From Nemertoderma westbladi (lineage: Eukaryota > Xenacoelomorpha > Nemertodermatida > Nemertodermatidae): a stretch of 64,000 bases of DNA. Shown in pieces: positions 32,301 through 41,522 of this stretch; within the stretch, counting starts at the first letter, position 1, and each line of letters starts with the position of its first letter. Location: NCBI GenBank assembly GCA_032718475.1, contig JAUCBJ010007673.1, positions 1-64,000 of the forward strand, given 5' to 3'. The notes beneath the pieces are model-generated. The model made no database searches, was not told the origin of the DNA, and was given only the letters and a program-made list of their open reading frames with translations. The position numbers and the translations under genes are program-made.

Positions 32301-33182
32301 GTAAAACGCTGGGGACTGATTTTCACATGTATGTCCAGTAGGGCAGTTCACATTGAACGTGTGATGGATCTTTCCACCAACGCGTTTATACTAGCACTGC
32401 GGCGATTTATCGCTAGACGCGGACTAGTAAAATGCTTGTACTCAGACCAAGGGACAAACTTTGTTGGTGCTCGGAATGAGATTGCTAGAGCCTTTAAGAA
32501 ATTAGATCATGATCAAATCTCGAACGAACTGCAACCTCACAAGATTGTTTGGAAGTTCAATCCTCCAGATAGTCCTTGGAGAGGCGGAGTCTGGGAGAGA
32601 TTGATTAGATCTATCAAAACGGCCATGGCAAAGGTCATTCCAGTAAACCACATATTAACAGACGACCAACTGACAACATTGTTTGTTGAAATCGAGGCAA
32701 TACTAAATACTAGACCAATAGTATTAGTACCCGATGACAAACAATCTCAGTTCGCTTTAACACCAGCACACCTGCTTATGCAGGCACCGACCACATTGAC
32801 GCCGATTTCCATTCCAATGGAAAGCGATAGCTACGGTAGAAAAGCGTGGAAAATCACGCAACTACTGGCTAACAAATTCTGGGAAATATGGCAAAACCAT
32901 TATTTGCCCTCTATTTCTGCCAGAACAAACTGGTACAATAACACCCGCGCATTAAAGCCGGGAGATCACGTGCTGTTGGCAGAAGTGAATCTAAAAAGAC
33001 GCTTCTGGATAACAGGTGTCATTTTAGCCACACATCCATCTATGGATGGAGTGACAAGAACTGTGACGGTACGGACAATTGACGGTCGTACAGTAGACAG
33101 ACCGACTCAACGTCTCGTACTTCTTGAAGAGACTCGTAACGAGTCTGGAGATTACAAATCTCCACCTAATACTAGTAAATAA
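29274..33182 (+). CDS. pol: Element B ORF2: reverse transcriptase, RNase H, integrase, DUF5641-like end
   Basis: True element coding starts near 29346; the upstream ATG at 29274 lies in the inserted sequence. In order: BEL/Pao RT with YYLPHHYV, KVRVVNDCAAL and the catalytic YVDD at residues 173-176; RNase H with SDASD (D355), PRAEL and YWTDA; a Pro/Asp-rich linker at about residues 545-800; an integrase zinc-binding region (HLHLKHAGRHH ... CIICKK); and an integrase core with D996 (TGIDCFG), D1058 (SDQGTNF) and E1108 (VWERL). A DUF5641-like C-terminal domain ends in RPTQRLVLLEE. All catalytic residues that I can locate are present. The long linker contains KAAVSLLERP twice and is missing in element D. 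With ORF1 it formed one Gag-Pol frame before the insertion. Confidence 0.92.
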   Translation: MSPAPRVVERCPPRGCASGRSPEGHKWTDQTYYLPHHYVRHPDKPDKVRVVNDCAALFEGMSLNSELMDGPNMNNYLMGVIMRFRQRQVAFTCDVEAMFHQVKALERDRDSLRFLWYPEGDLSLPPATYQMQVRVFGARDSPNCTMYALKQAARDQKHLYDPEIIRIVERDFYVDDGLQSCDTVERATIVAHQLRDCLAGGGFNLTKFASNSAELVDSFGTTERGGGDIDLEFEPLPTTKVLGLFWDPNTDNFRVKVRLDSQGNTLTKRSCLSKLSRLFDPLGFISPVILQARIYMRSIWKDGLTWDEPISSDQVDLWKTWEAELSSLEDYFIPRVYFPLQSTFPDNLELHCFSDASDNGFGVAAYLRRQVESDEFDVSLITSKAKTMPTKYMTTPRAELQAATLSTTIVNLIQTELQSSLQIFYWTDATLVLFYINNDTLEFKTFVANRRAEILDRSIKEDWRHCPGPQNPADIASRGMMPEEFCKPENKEFWQHGPQFLQKSTQDWPPLYDNKSNTIPKDAEIKKPKRGKTKKKTTAAKLKKKPKAKWKDITSKVKRGRLASLSTPDISPDGQPDTLPDGQPDMLLDSQPDILPDISQNVPPDASNTLTYSKAAVSLLERPSIDKQPDTLPDVSPDTLLDSRLDISNVSTNNKAAVSLLERPCIDKLPILTHLSNHKHGETSCITDVGSTYANVNTGVTLRSRDIPNLQPTVRPGINVGRKISLPKPADPIEFKPPLTIDLQSTDNQGKKTKKDKLLVDPDGSTVNKGILTGGPVGPSSNSKPSKFSIDLPDDVTNTHVDRIVNLTDSWSNACRKLAWIVRFVQYVKGKRDFTRRLTLAEIDRCEIKLIRHYQLRYFAREFTSIHQGQPIKSSPILSWSPIIYNGLICHKSRLQNIDFNTNFRYPIIIPQHHELQRAMILDAHLHLKHAGRHHCLSYLRTRFVLIRPSKALSSVTRTCIICKKVHSRIGTQEMSELPQARLQAFRPPFTETGIDCFGPIHTKRGRILVKRWGLIFTCMSSRAVHIERVMDLSTNAFILALRRFIARRGLVKCLYSDQGTNFVGARNEIARAFKKLDHDQISNELQPHKIVWKFNPPDSPWRGGVWERLIRSIKTAMAKVIPVNHILTDDQLTTLFVEIEAILNTRPIVLVPDDKQSQFALTPAHLLMQAPTTLTPISIPMESDSYGRKAWKITQLLANKFWEIWQNHYLPSISARTNWYNNTRALKPGDHVLLAEVNLKRRFWITGVILATHPSMDGVTRTVTVRTIDGRTVDRPTQRLVLLEETRNESGDYKSPPNTSK

Positions 33183-33841
33183 TTAGGAGTTTAAAAATAG
33201 ATTTCCACGTACCTGTACACCGTAGTAAGGACAGCGGTAGAATTCCATTGTCTTTATATGTGAACATTGAGGGTAGTACCCTTATGTGTCACATAGGAGC
33301 GGGATTTGTAGGTATAAGAAATGGAATTCTACTTGGAACTCACAATATTGAGACATTTTCGAAATTTTAGACAATCCATTTGGATTTGAAAAATTTTTAA
33401 AATTTTCTCCAGTGAATAGATTTCAGGGTACAGTCGGGTGGAACTTAAAATTAGAGAAACAAGAGAGGAAGACTTGCGAGCCTTTCTTAAAATTTTAATT
33501 AAATTTTACACGGTCTTGTTTCAATAAGTTACGTCAAAATAGACTCCCCTATATTTATTACTAATTCTTGACTGCTTATTTTCTGATAATAGTTTGGGAT
33601 CAAAAAGTGAGTATTTTAGACTCACAGCCAGTTTAGCCCAAAATTCGTTTTTATTTCGGCAAAAAATTTTAGATAAGAAGCAGCGTGTCATTAAAGAAAC
33701 CCTAGATCTTAGGCTATGGGTAGGAGGTTAGAGCGTTGTCGAGCCCAAAGGGCAGACGAAACTCTCACGTCTCCTCACAACTAACTACAAACTCTGTTGT
33801 ATTCCCTCTAGTAGTAATGATTATGTAACTACACCCTAATT
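33183..33841 (+). other. Element B spacer between pol and ORF3
   Basis: A 659-bp non-coding spacer, AT-rich. It carries one copy of the recurrent 20-nt motif (33467-33486). It corresponds in position to the longer spacers of A and D but I see no sequence similarity to their paired CCAGA/TCTGG hairpins. No TATA box or clear splice acceptor next to the ORF3 ATG was recognised. Confidence 0.55.
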
Positions 33842-36800
33842 ATGGAGAAAGGGATACAAGGAGAGCCGAGATGGGGATATGATATCCAAGAGGAGGCAGC
33901 AGCGCCATTCGAAAGATTTGGAGCCAAGGATTACACTATATTTGGTATAAAAGAATTATCGGAAAGTACAGCGAAACTCGCGAGAACTAAATATGACTCG
34001 AATGTATTAAAGAGAAGGCAAAACGCATTGAACGAAAGAATCGAAAGTTTGCGCCAAACCTTCAATGAACTTTACCCGTACGATGCTTTGTGTGACACGG
34101 GAGACATTAGCGAAGACCCCGATACTGAAATTAGTCGTTTGTATCATACCATGCAATACCTAAAGGCGCATGAACCTATGCCCGCGGTACGCGATGAATT
34201 CGATGGAATGCATCTTTACAGACGAACTCGAGGGGACGATAGAGAAACCAAGGAAGCATTTTCAGTTTATAAACTTTATTATCAATGCGGTTCTTGTATG
34301 CGCGAACAACGAAATGCGATTCCGATGCGTTTGAATAAGGAAAATCCCGAACCGATATTGGCGAGGTGTTCGAATCATCAACAACTACGCTACCAGGAAG
34401 GAGGGTATCCTTTATCGAATCCATATCATTCATTTGCTATGACCGGACCAAAGGCGGGAGAAACTGTCATTTACCCACCTAAGGTTGTTGAACCCGATGT
34501 ATTTGAACTTACGCTGGACGAGGCGAATCAGTCAACCCGCGAAAAGAAAGAAGCTCTTAGCCTATACAGAGCCTACAAGGCTTTCGAGAAAGGTGAGATG
34601 GAAGAATGGGGTGGAAGACTCGCGAGCCTACCTTGCCATTGGACGTCACACGATCAAACTTCAGCTAAGGAGATGACACCGGAAGTTTTCGAGAGCATAA
34701 ACTTTGCTCAAAACGTTATTCAGAGACTACAGATTGCATCCCCGGAGAGGCCAAGAGAAATGCAACCGTATAGTACTTCAACTACGAAACCATTGAGTAC
34801 GACACTCAATTTCCCTATTAGTATACCAGTCCGACAGGATACGACGTACGAAATACCCATCGTGGATCATCCAGAAATCATTTCAAACTTGGAGTTTCTT
34901 CCTGCAGTTGTTTTCAGCGATATGAGTAAGATATATGATTTACGTAGACATATTACTCAAAAGGTCGTGAACAACGTTCCACCTCATATCCAAGATTTTA
35001 AGGAACTGGATAGAGCTGGTGCCGACATAGCTCCGAGTAATCTGAAAGGATATCTAACCAAGACGATTCGTTTATGGATTGGAACCGGAACCTTCGAGTC
35101 GGATACGGATATTGCCGCAGATTGGCGAGGTAAGGTTATTCGTTTCGATGAGGATAAGGATATAGAGAAGATTTGGCAACCTTCGGAAGAATTGTTGGAT
35201 GAATGGACTAGGACGTTTAGATCGTTTCAGGAAAACGGTTATATGTTTTACGATAACGAGGGCGGCAGTCATCAGCAGAGTTTGACTTCTAAGACTATAC
35301 AGATTAGAGCGGCGGACGGAGTCCTGCACGTTTTCAGTAGACAGAGGAGCGACAAACGAATGCCGATACCTCCAGCGAATACAAAGCGACACCATCTTAT
35401 CACCGATATAGTAAAGAAGATGGACCAAGCTTGTAATATTGACGCTAGAATGCTACCGAAGATGGTAAGAAACATGATTTTAGATAAAACTGTTGTAAAG
35501 GTTGGATCAGGAGTAAGGGAGGATCTAATTAGCGACTTCGCCGGCATGACGGACAGCGATGACCGACTACCGACACCATACGTCGACACTCGACCTCTTA
35601 TTCTGTGGTCTATAGAACAGGGATATTTTCGTGAGTATAATACTCAGAAGACTGGCACTGGATACATTTCCTACCTGTTATTCAATTGGGATTATAAGGA
35701 AGGTAAAAGGAACAAGTATATTGAAACTTATGGAGAAGGTGATACTCCAGATATGAGTGAGTTTGAATCACAGCTTAAATGGAGAGGATGCGTGTATTGG
35801 GCTATTACGTCACCTCCAAGAGCGGTCTTACAATATTATTTAGCGATAGAGTCGTCAGTGAATGTTTGCCTAATCGCCGACATTGTGTCTCGGACTCTCA
35901 AAAGACATCCACTTTGTCTCGGAGAAGATCATACGTTCTACATGGAAGGGAGAATTCGTACCGACGTGTTTAGACGATTCCTTGAACCCTTCTACAACTC
36001 CGACGCTCAGTGTAATGCCTTTACTCGAGCAGGATTTAGTATATTTCGAGACGTGTATCTTCGCTGTGCGGGATCTCTTATCGAAAGACCATCTATGTTT
36101 ACATTGTTACCCTATGAAGGAGAACGTATCGTGGAGATTATGGATGAATCACGGCAGACGCGCGCGCCTATCGGTCACCTTGGTGATGAATTCGAAGTAA
36201 CTACTACGATCGCCGACGATCCTTTAGAGGAACTTCTTGAGATTGAAAGGAACCTCCCGAAGAAATCTCAGACGGAGATTCGACAACTTGAAGCAACAGA
36301 TGCTATAGTTTGCCTACAACCTTCAGAAACCTACCAACCCATAGACCCAGATGATTACGATTATAGTATGGGAGGAAGCGCTCGACCGATTGGAGATCTT
36401 ATATACGAACGAGTGTGGTACCCTGCCAATACGATGTGTAATAAATGTGGCGTCGCTGGACATCATATGGCAAAGTGCAGTGGAAAGCACATTACTACGA
36501 CTCAGCTAATCTGTGGATGGTGTGGGGATCAAGGGTCTCATACCTTTTATACTTGCTGGAGATTTATGGCTCAATGTACTTACTGCAATATAAAGGGACA
36601 TCGAGCATCTGAATGCCAACTGAGAGACATACCTTATGAACACGAATCTGTAAAACTCGTGAGGAAGTTATTTGATGAGTGGGAAGATTTGGCCGACGAA
36701 CATGTATCGGCACAAAGAAGACGGTTTCCGATGAGAGCGCATCTCGGATTTTGGGCGGTAAATCCTCAAACGATGATGTCGGAAGGATATATCTCCGCTA

Positions 36801-37567
36801 TGCCCCAATATGACGAACTTATCGAGGTTGTCGATATTTTGCCCCACTACAGCGGATTCCGAGTGGTGCGCGAGTATCTGTTACAAATTCACCCGGATAA
36901 CAAAAACACGTGGAATTTTCAGAAAGTCGTTAATCGGATTACGTATGGTGAATTCGATCGTTTCCGAACTGAAAAGCGGAACAAAGGAGCTTGGTTAACC
37001 GTCGCATGGGCGTACCGAGCCGCGTTTTACCACAAACGTATACGAGCGAGCGTATTCGAGGAAGAAGAGGTCCTAGAGGCGACAAATATACCAGCCACTC
37101 CGGTTGCGCCGTCTGCACGTCACCCTCGAGAGGACGGACAGGGTAGGATCATACGGGTCCAGAAAGTGGGCCAACAATTGAAGAAAATTATTAATGTAGA
37201 AGAACGCAAGGGAGTTGAGCCGACTATTCGAGTTACTCGGGATACGGTATCACTTCCAAGAGAACCGGTAGGAGGATCGGGACATACACCAGCTGATCAA
37301 CAGGGGGCGCAAGCTACTCTTGGGTCTGCGTCGTCCACTCCTCGCGCGTTCCCAGACGTTCTACCAACTGTAGCGACAACTGATCGGTCACGAGGAATTG
37401 GTCGAGGTTTTGGGATGCCAAATAGACGAATTTGCGAGGAAATAGTTGCACCGTCTCTCAACGTCCCAAGTAAACCAGTGACTCGCCCCATTAGTCCCAT
37501 ATCGCGAGCAAAGTCACCTGTGCGCAGTTTTCGAGGACGCGGCAGGGCTCGATCTACTAAGCGATAA
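33842..37567 (+). CDS. Element B ORF3: putative DEDD-type exonuclease with zinc knuckles (1241 aa)
   Basis: Intact extra ORF after integrase. Seen in order: an N-terminal CxxC/CxxH motif (C149, C152, C176, H179); a central region with FYDNEG (D471, E473), strands like KTIQIRA and LHVFSRQ, then VVKVGSGVREDL (D561), PYVDTR, and YLAIE (Y666, E670); three C-terminal zinc-binding motifs (CNKCGVAGHHMAKC from C866, CGWC from C891, CTYCNIKGHRASEC from C912); and an Arg-rich tail. Spacing and wording of the centre match the 3'-5' exonuclease fold of RNase D, WRN and EXD proteins: DxE, KVG....D, DT, YxxxD, the last Asp replaced by Glu here and also in element D. Such enzymes trim RNA or DNA 3' ends with two metal ions. 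No signal peptide or membrane helix is visible, so it is not Env. Activity and role (proofreading, RNA processing or host-defence evasion) are inference. Confidence 0.7.
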   Translation: MEKGIQGEPRWGYDIQEEAAAPFERFGAKDYTIFGIKELSESTAKLARTKYDSNVLKRRQNALNERIESLRQTFNELYPYDALCDTGDISEDPDTEISRLYHTMQYLKAHEPMPAVRDEFDGMHLYRRTRGDDRETKEAFSVYKLYYQCGSCMREQRNAIPMRLNKENPEPILARCSNHQQLRYQEGGYPLSNPYHSFAMTGPKAGETVIYPPKVVEPDVFELTLDEANQSTREKKEALSLYRAYKAFEKGEMEEWGGRLASLPCHWTSHDQTSAKEMTPEVFESINFAQNVIQRLQIASPERPREMQPYSTSTTKPLSTTLNFPISIPVRQDTTYEIPIVDHPEIISNLEFLPAVVFSDMSKIYDLRRHITQKVVNNVPPHIQDFKELDRAGADIAPSNLKGYLTKTIRLWIGTGTFESDTDIAADWRGKVIRFDEDKDIEKIWQPSEELLDEWTRTFRSFQENGYMFYDNEGGSHQQSLTSKTIQIRAADGVLHVFSRQRSDKRMPIPPANTKRHHLITDIVKKMDQACNIDARMLPKMVRNMILDKTVVKVGSGVREDLISDFAGMTDSDDRLPTPYVDTRPLILWSIEQGYFREYNTQKTGTGYISYLLFNWDYKEGKRNKYIETYGEGDTPDMSEFESQLKWRGCVYWAITSPPRAVLQYYLAIESSVNVCLIADIVSRTLKRHPLCLGEDHTFYMEGRIRTDVFRRFLEPFYNSDAQCNAFTRAGFSIFRDVYLRCAGSLIERPSMFTLLPYEGERIVEIMDESRQTRAPIGHLGDEFEVTTTIADDPLEELLEIERNLPKKSQTEIRQLEATDAIVCLQPSETYQPIDPDDYDYSMGGSARPIGDLIYERVWYPANTMCNKCGVAGHHMAKCSGKHITTTQLICGWCGDQGSHTFYTCWRFMAQCTYCNIKGHRASECQLRDIPYEHESVKLVRKLFDEWEDLADEHVSAQRRRFPMRAHLGFWAVNPQTMMSEGYISAMPQYDELIEVVDILPHYSGFRVVREYLLQIHPDNKNTWNFQKVVNRITYGEFDRFRTEKRNKGAWLTVAWAYRAAFYHKRIRASVFEEEEVLEATNIPATPVAPSARHPREDGQGRIIRVQKVGQQLKKIINVEERKGVEPTIRVTRDTVSLPREPVGGSGHTPADQQGAQATLGSASSTPRAFPDVLPTVATTDRSRGIGRGFGMPNRRICEEIVAPSLNVPSKPVTRPISPISRAKSPVRSFRGRGRARSTKR

Positions 37568-38353
37568 AAGGGAGGGCAAGGGTGGACGGAAGACTCGTGG
37601 GCCTTTCTTATGATTTGTGATTTATTTTGAATTATATGTTTTATATTTAGAAAATTTAGTAAACTTATATTTTATATTTGTGCTTATTTCGAACTTATGC
37701 AATTTGTATTGTTCCGAATTTATGAAATTTAGAAATAAGAACTCATATTTAGTAAACTTATATTTAGTAAGAATTTATATTTTATATTTACGTGATTATT
37801 TCGAACTTATGCAATTTATATTATTCTGAACTTATGCAATTTATATTGTTCCGAATATTATGCAATTTATATCTTATAAGCAGTATTTGTATTTACAGTG
37901 AAATAGAAAGTTTTATAGATAGAAAATTTGTGCCCAGAAAGACTCATATTTGTAATTATTCCAAACTTATGCAATCTACATTTAGGTACGAAAGTATTTG
38001 TAATTACTTGAATTTATGCAATATTTGAGATGCAATAGTAGATGGAAGACTCGCGAGCCTTTCTTATTGTTTTCATTTATTTGTATTTGTAATTGTTTGA
38101 ATTTATGCAATATCTGAGATGCAATAGATTTATATTGGTGAATTTAATTTAGATTTATATTGTACTTACTTCGTAAAGCCTTAACTACGTAAAGTTTGAA
38201 TTTGTAATTATTTTTGTATCGAATCATTACGTAAAAGGGAAGTATTGTTTGAAACTTAATTGTAAATATGTAAGTACGCCCTAAGTATTTTATAGTTTGA
38301 TTGATTATTGGTGAAAACCGTATATTTTATGCACGATAATATCCTGTTTTCAT
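37568..38353 (+). other. Element B 3' untranslated region
   Basis: Very AT-rich, with diverged short repeats of the type GAACTTATGCAATTTATATT (about 37685-37880 and 37960-38110). It contains two copies of the recurrent 20-nt motif, at 37588-37607 and 38044-38063. Small ORFs here are chance products of the repeats. Confidence 0.65.
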
Positions 38354-38360
38354 GGAGCGG
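38354..38360 (+). promoter_or_regulatory. Element B polypurine tract
   Basis: GGAGCGG immediately precedes the 3' LTR start TATAG. The same heptamer occupies the same place in A and D, which supports both the priming role and the unusual LTR start assigned to B. Confidence 0.7.
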
Positions 38361-39191
38361 TATAGAATTATATTCCCTAAATGCCGTGGATTTTCAAAAT
38401 TTTATTTTATTCGAATTAACTTTGTAAAGATTGCTTTGAGTTCTCATTAGTATTGGTTCTATCTATTGTGTATCTATCGGTCAAGTGGTTCAGTAGCTCA
38501 GTTGGTAGAGCGTTGGAAATTATATGTGTAGTAGGTATCGAGTTCGAATCCTAATAAGTGCGAATTATTTTTTGTGCAGAATTTCAACTCATTTAAATTA
38601 ACCGCTACAAATTAATTGCATTTGTCTGTACCAATGAGACCGTAGTTATTTGATTGTAACCAATGTTGTGTAAGTTATATATTAGCTGGACCAATAAGCT
38701 ATCTTTAAAACCTTGTTAGAACCTATAGAACAATCGAGAATTTTCTCGATTGATTGCGGCACAAATTTGGTATAAAAAGGTGCGATTTCGTTCATTAATA
38801 AAATCTACTTTAGTTCACTTACTACTACTTTAGTATACATTATCTTATCAATATTCTGTCGTGCTTAGTTTATTCTCAGATTACATTGTATTATAATTGT
38901 ATCTTCTGTAATAAAGTCAGAATATTCTCTCAGCTTTTCTGTTTTACTATGGTTTCACTACGGTGAACAAACTCGGGGACAGGATGGCCAGCTAGAGATC
39001 GGGCCGCAGCAATGAACGGGAACATCACGGGAATGTAGACGAGAGACAACCCGCAATACCATTTAGAGTTATTCGCCCATCGCCTGAAAGGTTAGACAGC
39101 GTTCGATCCTTGCTACCTAAGTGTAAGACCAAAAGATCAAAGGTAGACGTAGTGACACGCTGCAAGCCTAAAATTACATCATAGGGACTGT

Positions 39192-40423
39192 GGGGCGAGC
39201 CACGAAGTGAGTGAGCCTTAGCGTAGTGGTACCATTAATCAACCTGTCGTTCTGTCGTTCTGTCGTTCTGTCGTTCTGTCGTTCTGTCGTGTTCAATTTT
39301 AAACGTTAATAACTCAGCCAATCTTTGATGAAATCTATCCAAACTTGGTACACATGTTGTTTGGCAAAAGTTTAGAAATTTTCCAAGTAGAATTTCCGTG
39401 TGGCCTTCGAGAAGCTAAGATAATAGCAGTTAATTAGTTAATTAAGTTGATTACGGTGAAAACACAATTTTCAACCTGCCTTTTAAAGGAAATTAATTGT
39501 TTTACAGTATAAGATTTAAATAATTATAATTAAAAATTATACAGATGTAATCCACATACGCCATTCTATTATAGTTTTTAATTAGTTCAAGTGATTTGCT
39601 TTAATAATTGTGTCTTTAATTGATCTAAAGTAATTAAAACGGCATAAAAAATGGATTCTCATTAAATACTGATCATTTATTGGCCAACTTGCAAGTTGGC
39701 TGGTACATAGATGGGGGATGTGTGTGTAAGGGAGCCAGTTGCTGGGAATGCCAGTGGAGGGGGGTTGTATGTAACTAGCCACACGGCTGCCAGCTAGACC
39801 TAACGAGATTGAAACCTGCATTCCCTACCTCCTATTACACTATAGAGTCTGTGTTCTTTAGTCTCAGGTAATAGACAGATCTCATTTAATGATTGTCAGT
39901 CAATAAGATTACCACTGCAGAAGGCTTATATCCAAAATTGTTTATTTCTCAAAATATTATGCTTATTATTTTTTGATGGGATTTCTGTGTATTTTAATTG
40001 TCTAAGTTTTCAGAGGCATTAACAGTATATTAAATAAATTATTTGAATATCATTCATTACTGCATCGACTGTATTTAGTACTGCGTAGATTATATTCCTA
40101 TAAACCACCTGGCTTCGCATATTGAACGTGCGATTGGAAATAAGTTCGTGCTACCTTCCGTGGGTGGTAGATGTCGCGGTTATGTATTGGTGGGTGGGAA
40201 GGGTGGGGGGGGGGGGGGGGTGGGGTGGGGTGGGGTGGGGTGGGGGTGCAGATTTAAAGGGCTGAACACGTACTGTCCCTCTTTTTTTGATTGATTGGCG
40301 GTGTGGTTAAATTTCTAAATTTTACTAATTTATAAAGTTAAATACTGATTTTGTGATACAGTCGCTCGATATTAATTTGTATCTCATAACTGGGCCTCGT
40401 GTTGCGCGAAGGCCCCACGAACG
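39192..40423 (+). mobile_element. Repeat R2: R1-related element inserted in the B 3' LTR
   Basis: A 1232-bp insertion. The uninterrupted sequence in the 5' LTR (21300-21310, GGACTGTACTG) shows that TGT was duplicated (39189-39191 and 40424-40426). It starts GGGGCGAGCCACGAAGTGAG, the same 17 bases as R1, and ends in GCGCGAAGGCCCCACGAACG, similar to the R1 end. Inside are a (GTTCT/GTC) microsatellite (39246-39290), a TTAATAACTCAGCC word resembling the R1 unit, and a G-rich tract at 40205-40249. There is no coding capacity. It is the youngest insertion in the nest. Confidence 0.85.
40205..40249 (+). repeat. G-rich tract in R2 (potential G-quadruplex)
   Basis: A run of about 18 G is followed by several TGGGG units. 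Four or more G4 tracts in series can form quadruplexes. The homopolymer length may be imprecise. Confidence 0.8.
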
Positions 40424-41522
40424 TGTACTGTCTTGATTCAGGAAAACCCACAGTAGACCTTCACATTCCTACGGGAGGGAGAGAGAGCAGATACTAGTAC
40501 GCAGATAGGACGTAGGCACACCGGTACAAGGCATACACATTGGTTAGGGTGCAGCAAACTGTACGCTTAACTCTTGCTAAGTACAGGTGTGTGTGCGACT
40601 ATTTGCAGTACGACCGTGTCTATTACATCAGAACTTGTAGGCTAGGGGGGTTGCTGTGTTTTCACCTGAATTGGGATTGTACCGTTCAGGCGGTAGGGCA
40701 GTTTACGCTAGGCGCAAATAAATTGAGGCTATCAGGGATATACTAACATCTACCGTGTCCCCGCCAACGCCCTAATAGGAAGTTACCCGGACTACCTGGG
40801 TGACTAAAATTCTGGATAGGAGCCAGGATAGCTATTAGTACCCGTACGCCTACAGTAGTAAACTAACACATCTCTTCTTAGTATCAGGGACCTGGTACCT
40901 AAAATTGCCGAATTCTGGGCGTAGTATTAACCTTATGCCTGAATTTGAGTCCTGGAAATACGCAAGAGGGGAAGGAACCTTATCATTCGTGAGTATTAGA
41001 CCTACAAGTTATAAAATTAGAATATTCGTAAAATGCACACCGTACCCAGTAATTATATATGTGAAGGAGCAAAACTGCTTTGACCGTTCAGAATTAACAC
41101 GCGCGCGTTAGAAATTATTTACACCTCAAAATATATAAAATTAACTTTCGTCCTTACTGCACTTTGCTCGCTAGTTAGACATCTCCAAATATCTGCCTCT
41201 GTACCTAGCTAGCGTCTCTTTGCCCAACCATATAAATCACACCGCGGCAAAGTATACGAGCCCCTTAGTCCGTCAGTGAGTCAGCCTGATTTTAGGATTC
41301 GCTGCGCGGGATTTTGTTTTATCGAAGTTTGTCTGCTCGTAGACTGTTTTCTGCCTCACCGGTTAAAAGAGATCGATACTGCAATATATTCGCTTACTTA
41401 GGGTTTACTGTTTTGGTGAGAAGGTCGGATTTATGATTTGATTTACAAACTTTACAGTAGGATATTGCAGGTATTGTTACCGTCTCTTCCGATAGTAGGA
41501 ATAGGCGTATCTCTCCAATTTA

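Larger units (their letters stand above)
20476..41522 (+). mobile_element. Element B: giant BEL/Pao LTR retrotransposon with an exonuclease-like ORF3
   Basis: The element is bounded by TTGTA on both sides (20471-20475 and 41523-41527) and inserted into R1, whose empty form is visible at 20151-20165. The long repeats at 20476-22401 and 38361-41522 are its LTRs, the second split by R2. The order is LTR, leader, ORF1 Gag-protease-RT start (23212-28173), ORF2 RT-RNase H-integrase (to 33182), ORF3 (33842-37567), LTR. An insertion of about 1.2 kb splits RT at about 28159-29345. Subtracting that insertion and R2 leaves about 18.6 kb, far above the 5-10 kb usual for BEL/Pao. The LTR copies differ at only a few sites, so B is young. 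Apart from the RT insertion all three ORFs are open. Confidence 0.92.
38361..41522 (+). repeat. Element B 3' LTR, split by R2
   Basis: It matches 20476-22401 in two blocks: 38361-39191 and 40424 (with the duplicated TGT) to 41522. The break is filled by R2. Differences from the 5' LTR are few: T/C at 21275 versus 39164, small changes in the GGAAAAAACCG stretch, and one extra G in a G run. It is followed by the target duplicate TTGTA and the continuation of R1. Confidence 0.9.

Noticed and set aside
33842-37567. Envelope gene
   Set aside because: The product has no signal peptide, no hydrophobic membrane segment and no fusion-peptide pattern; it has nucleic-acid-binding knuckles.
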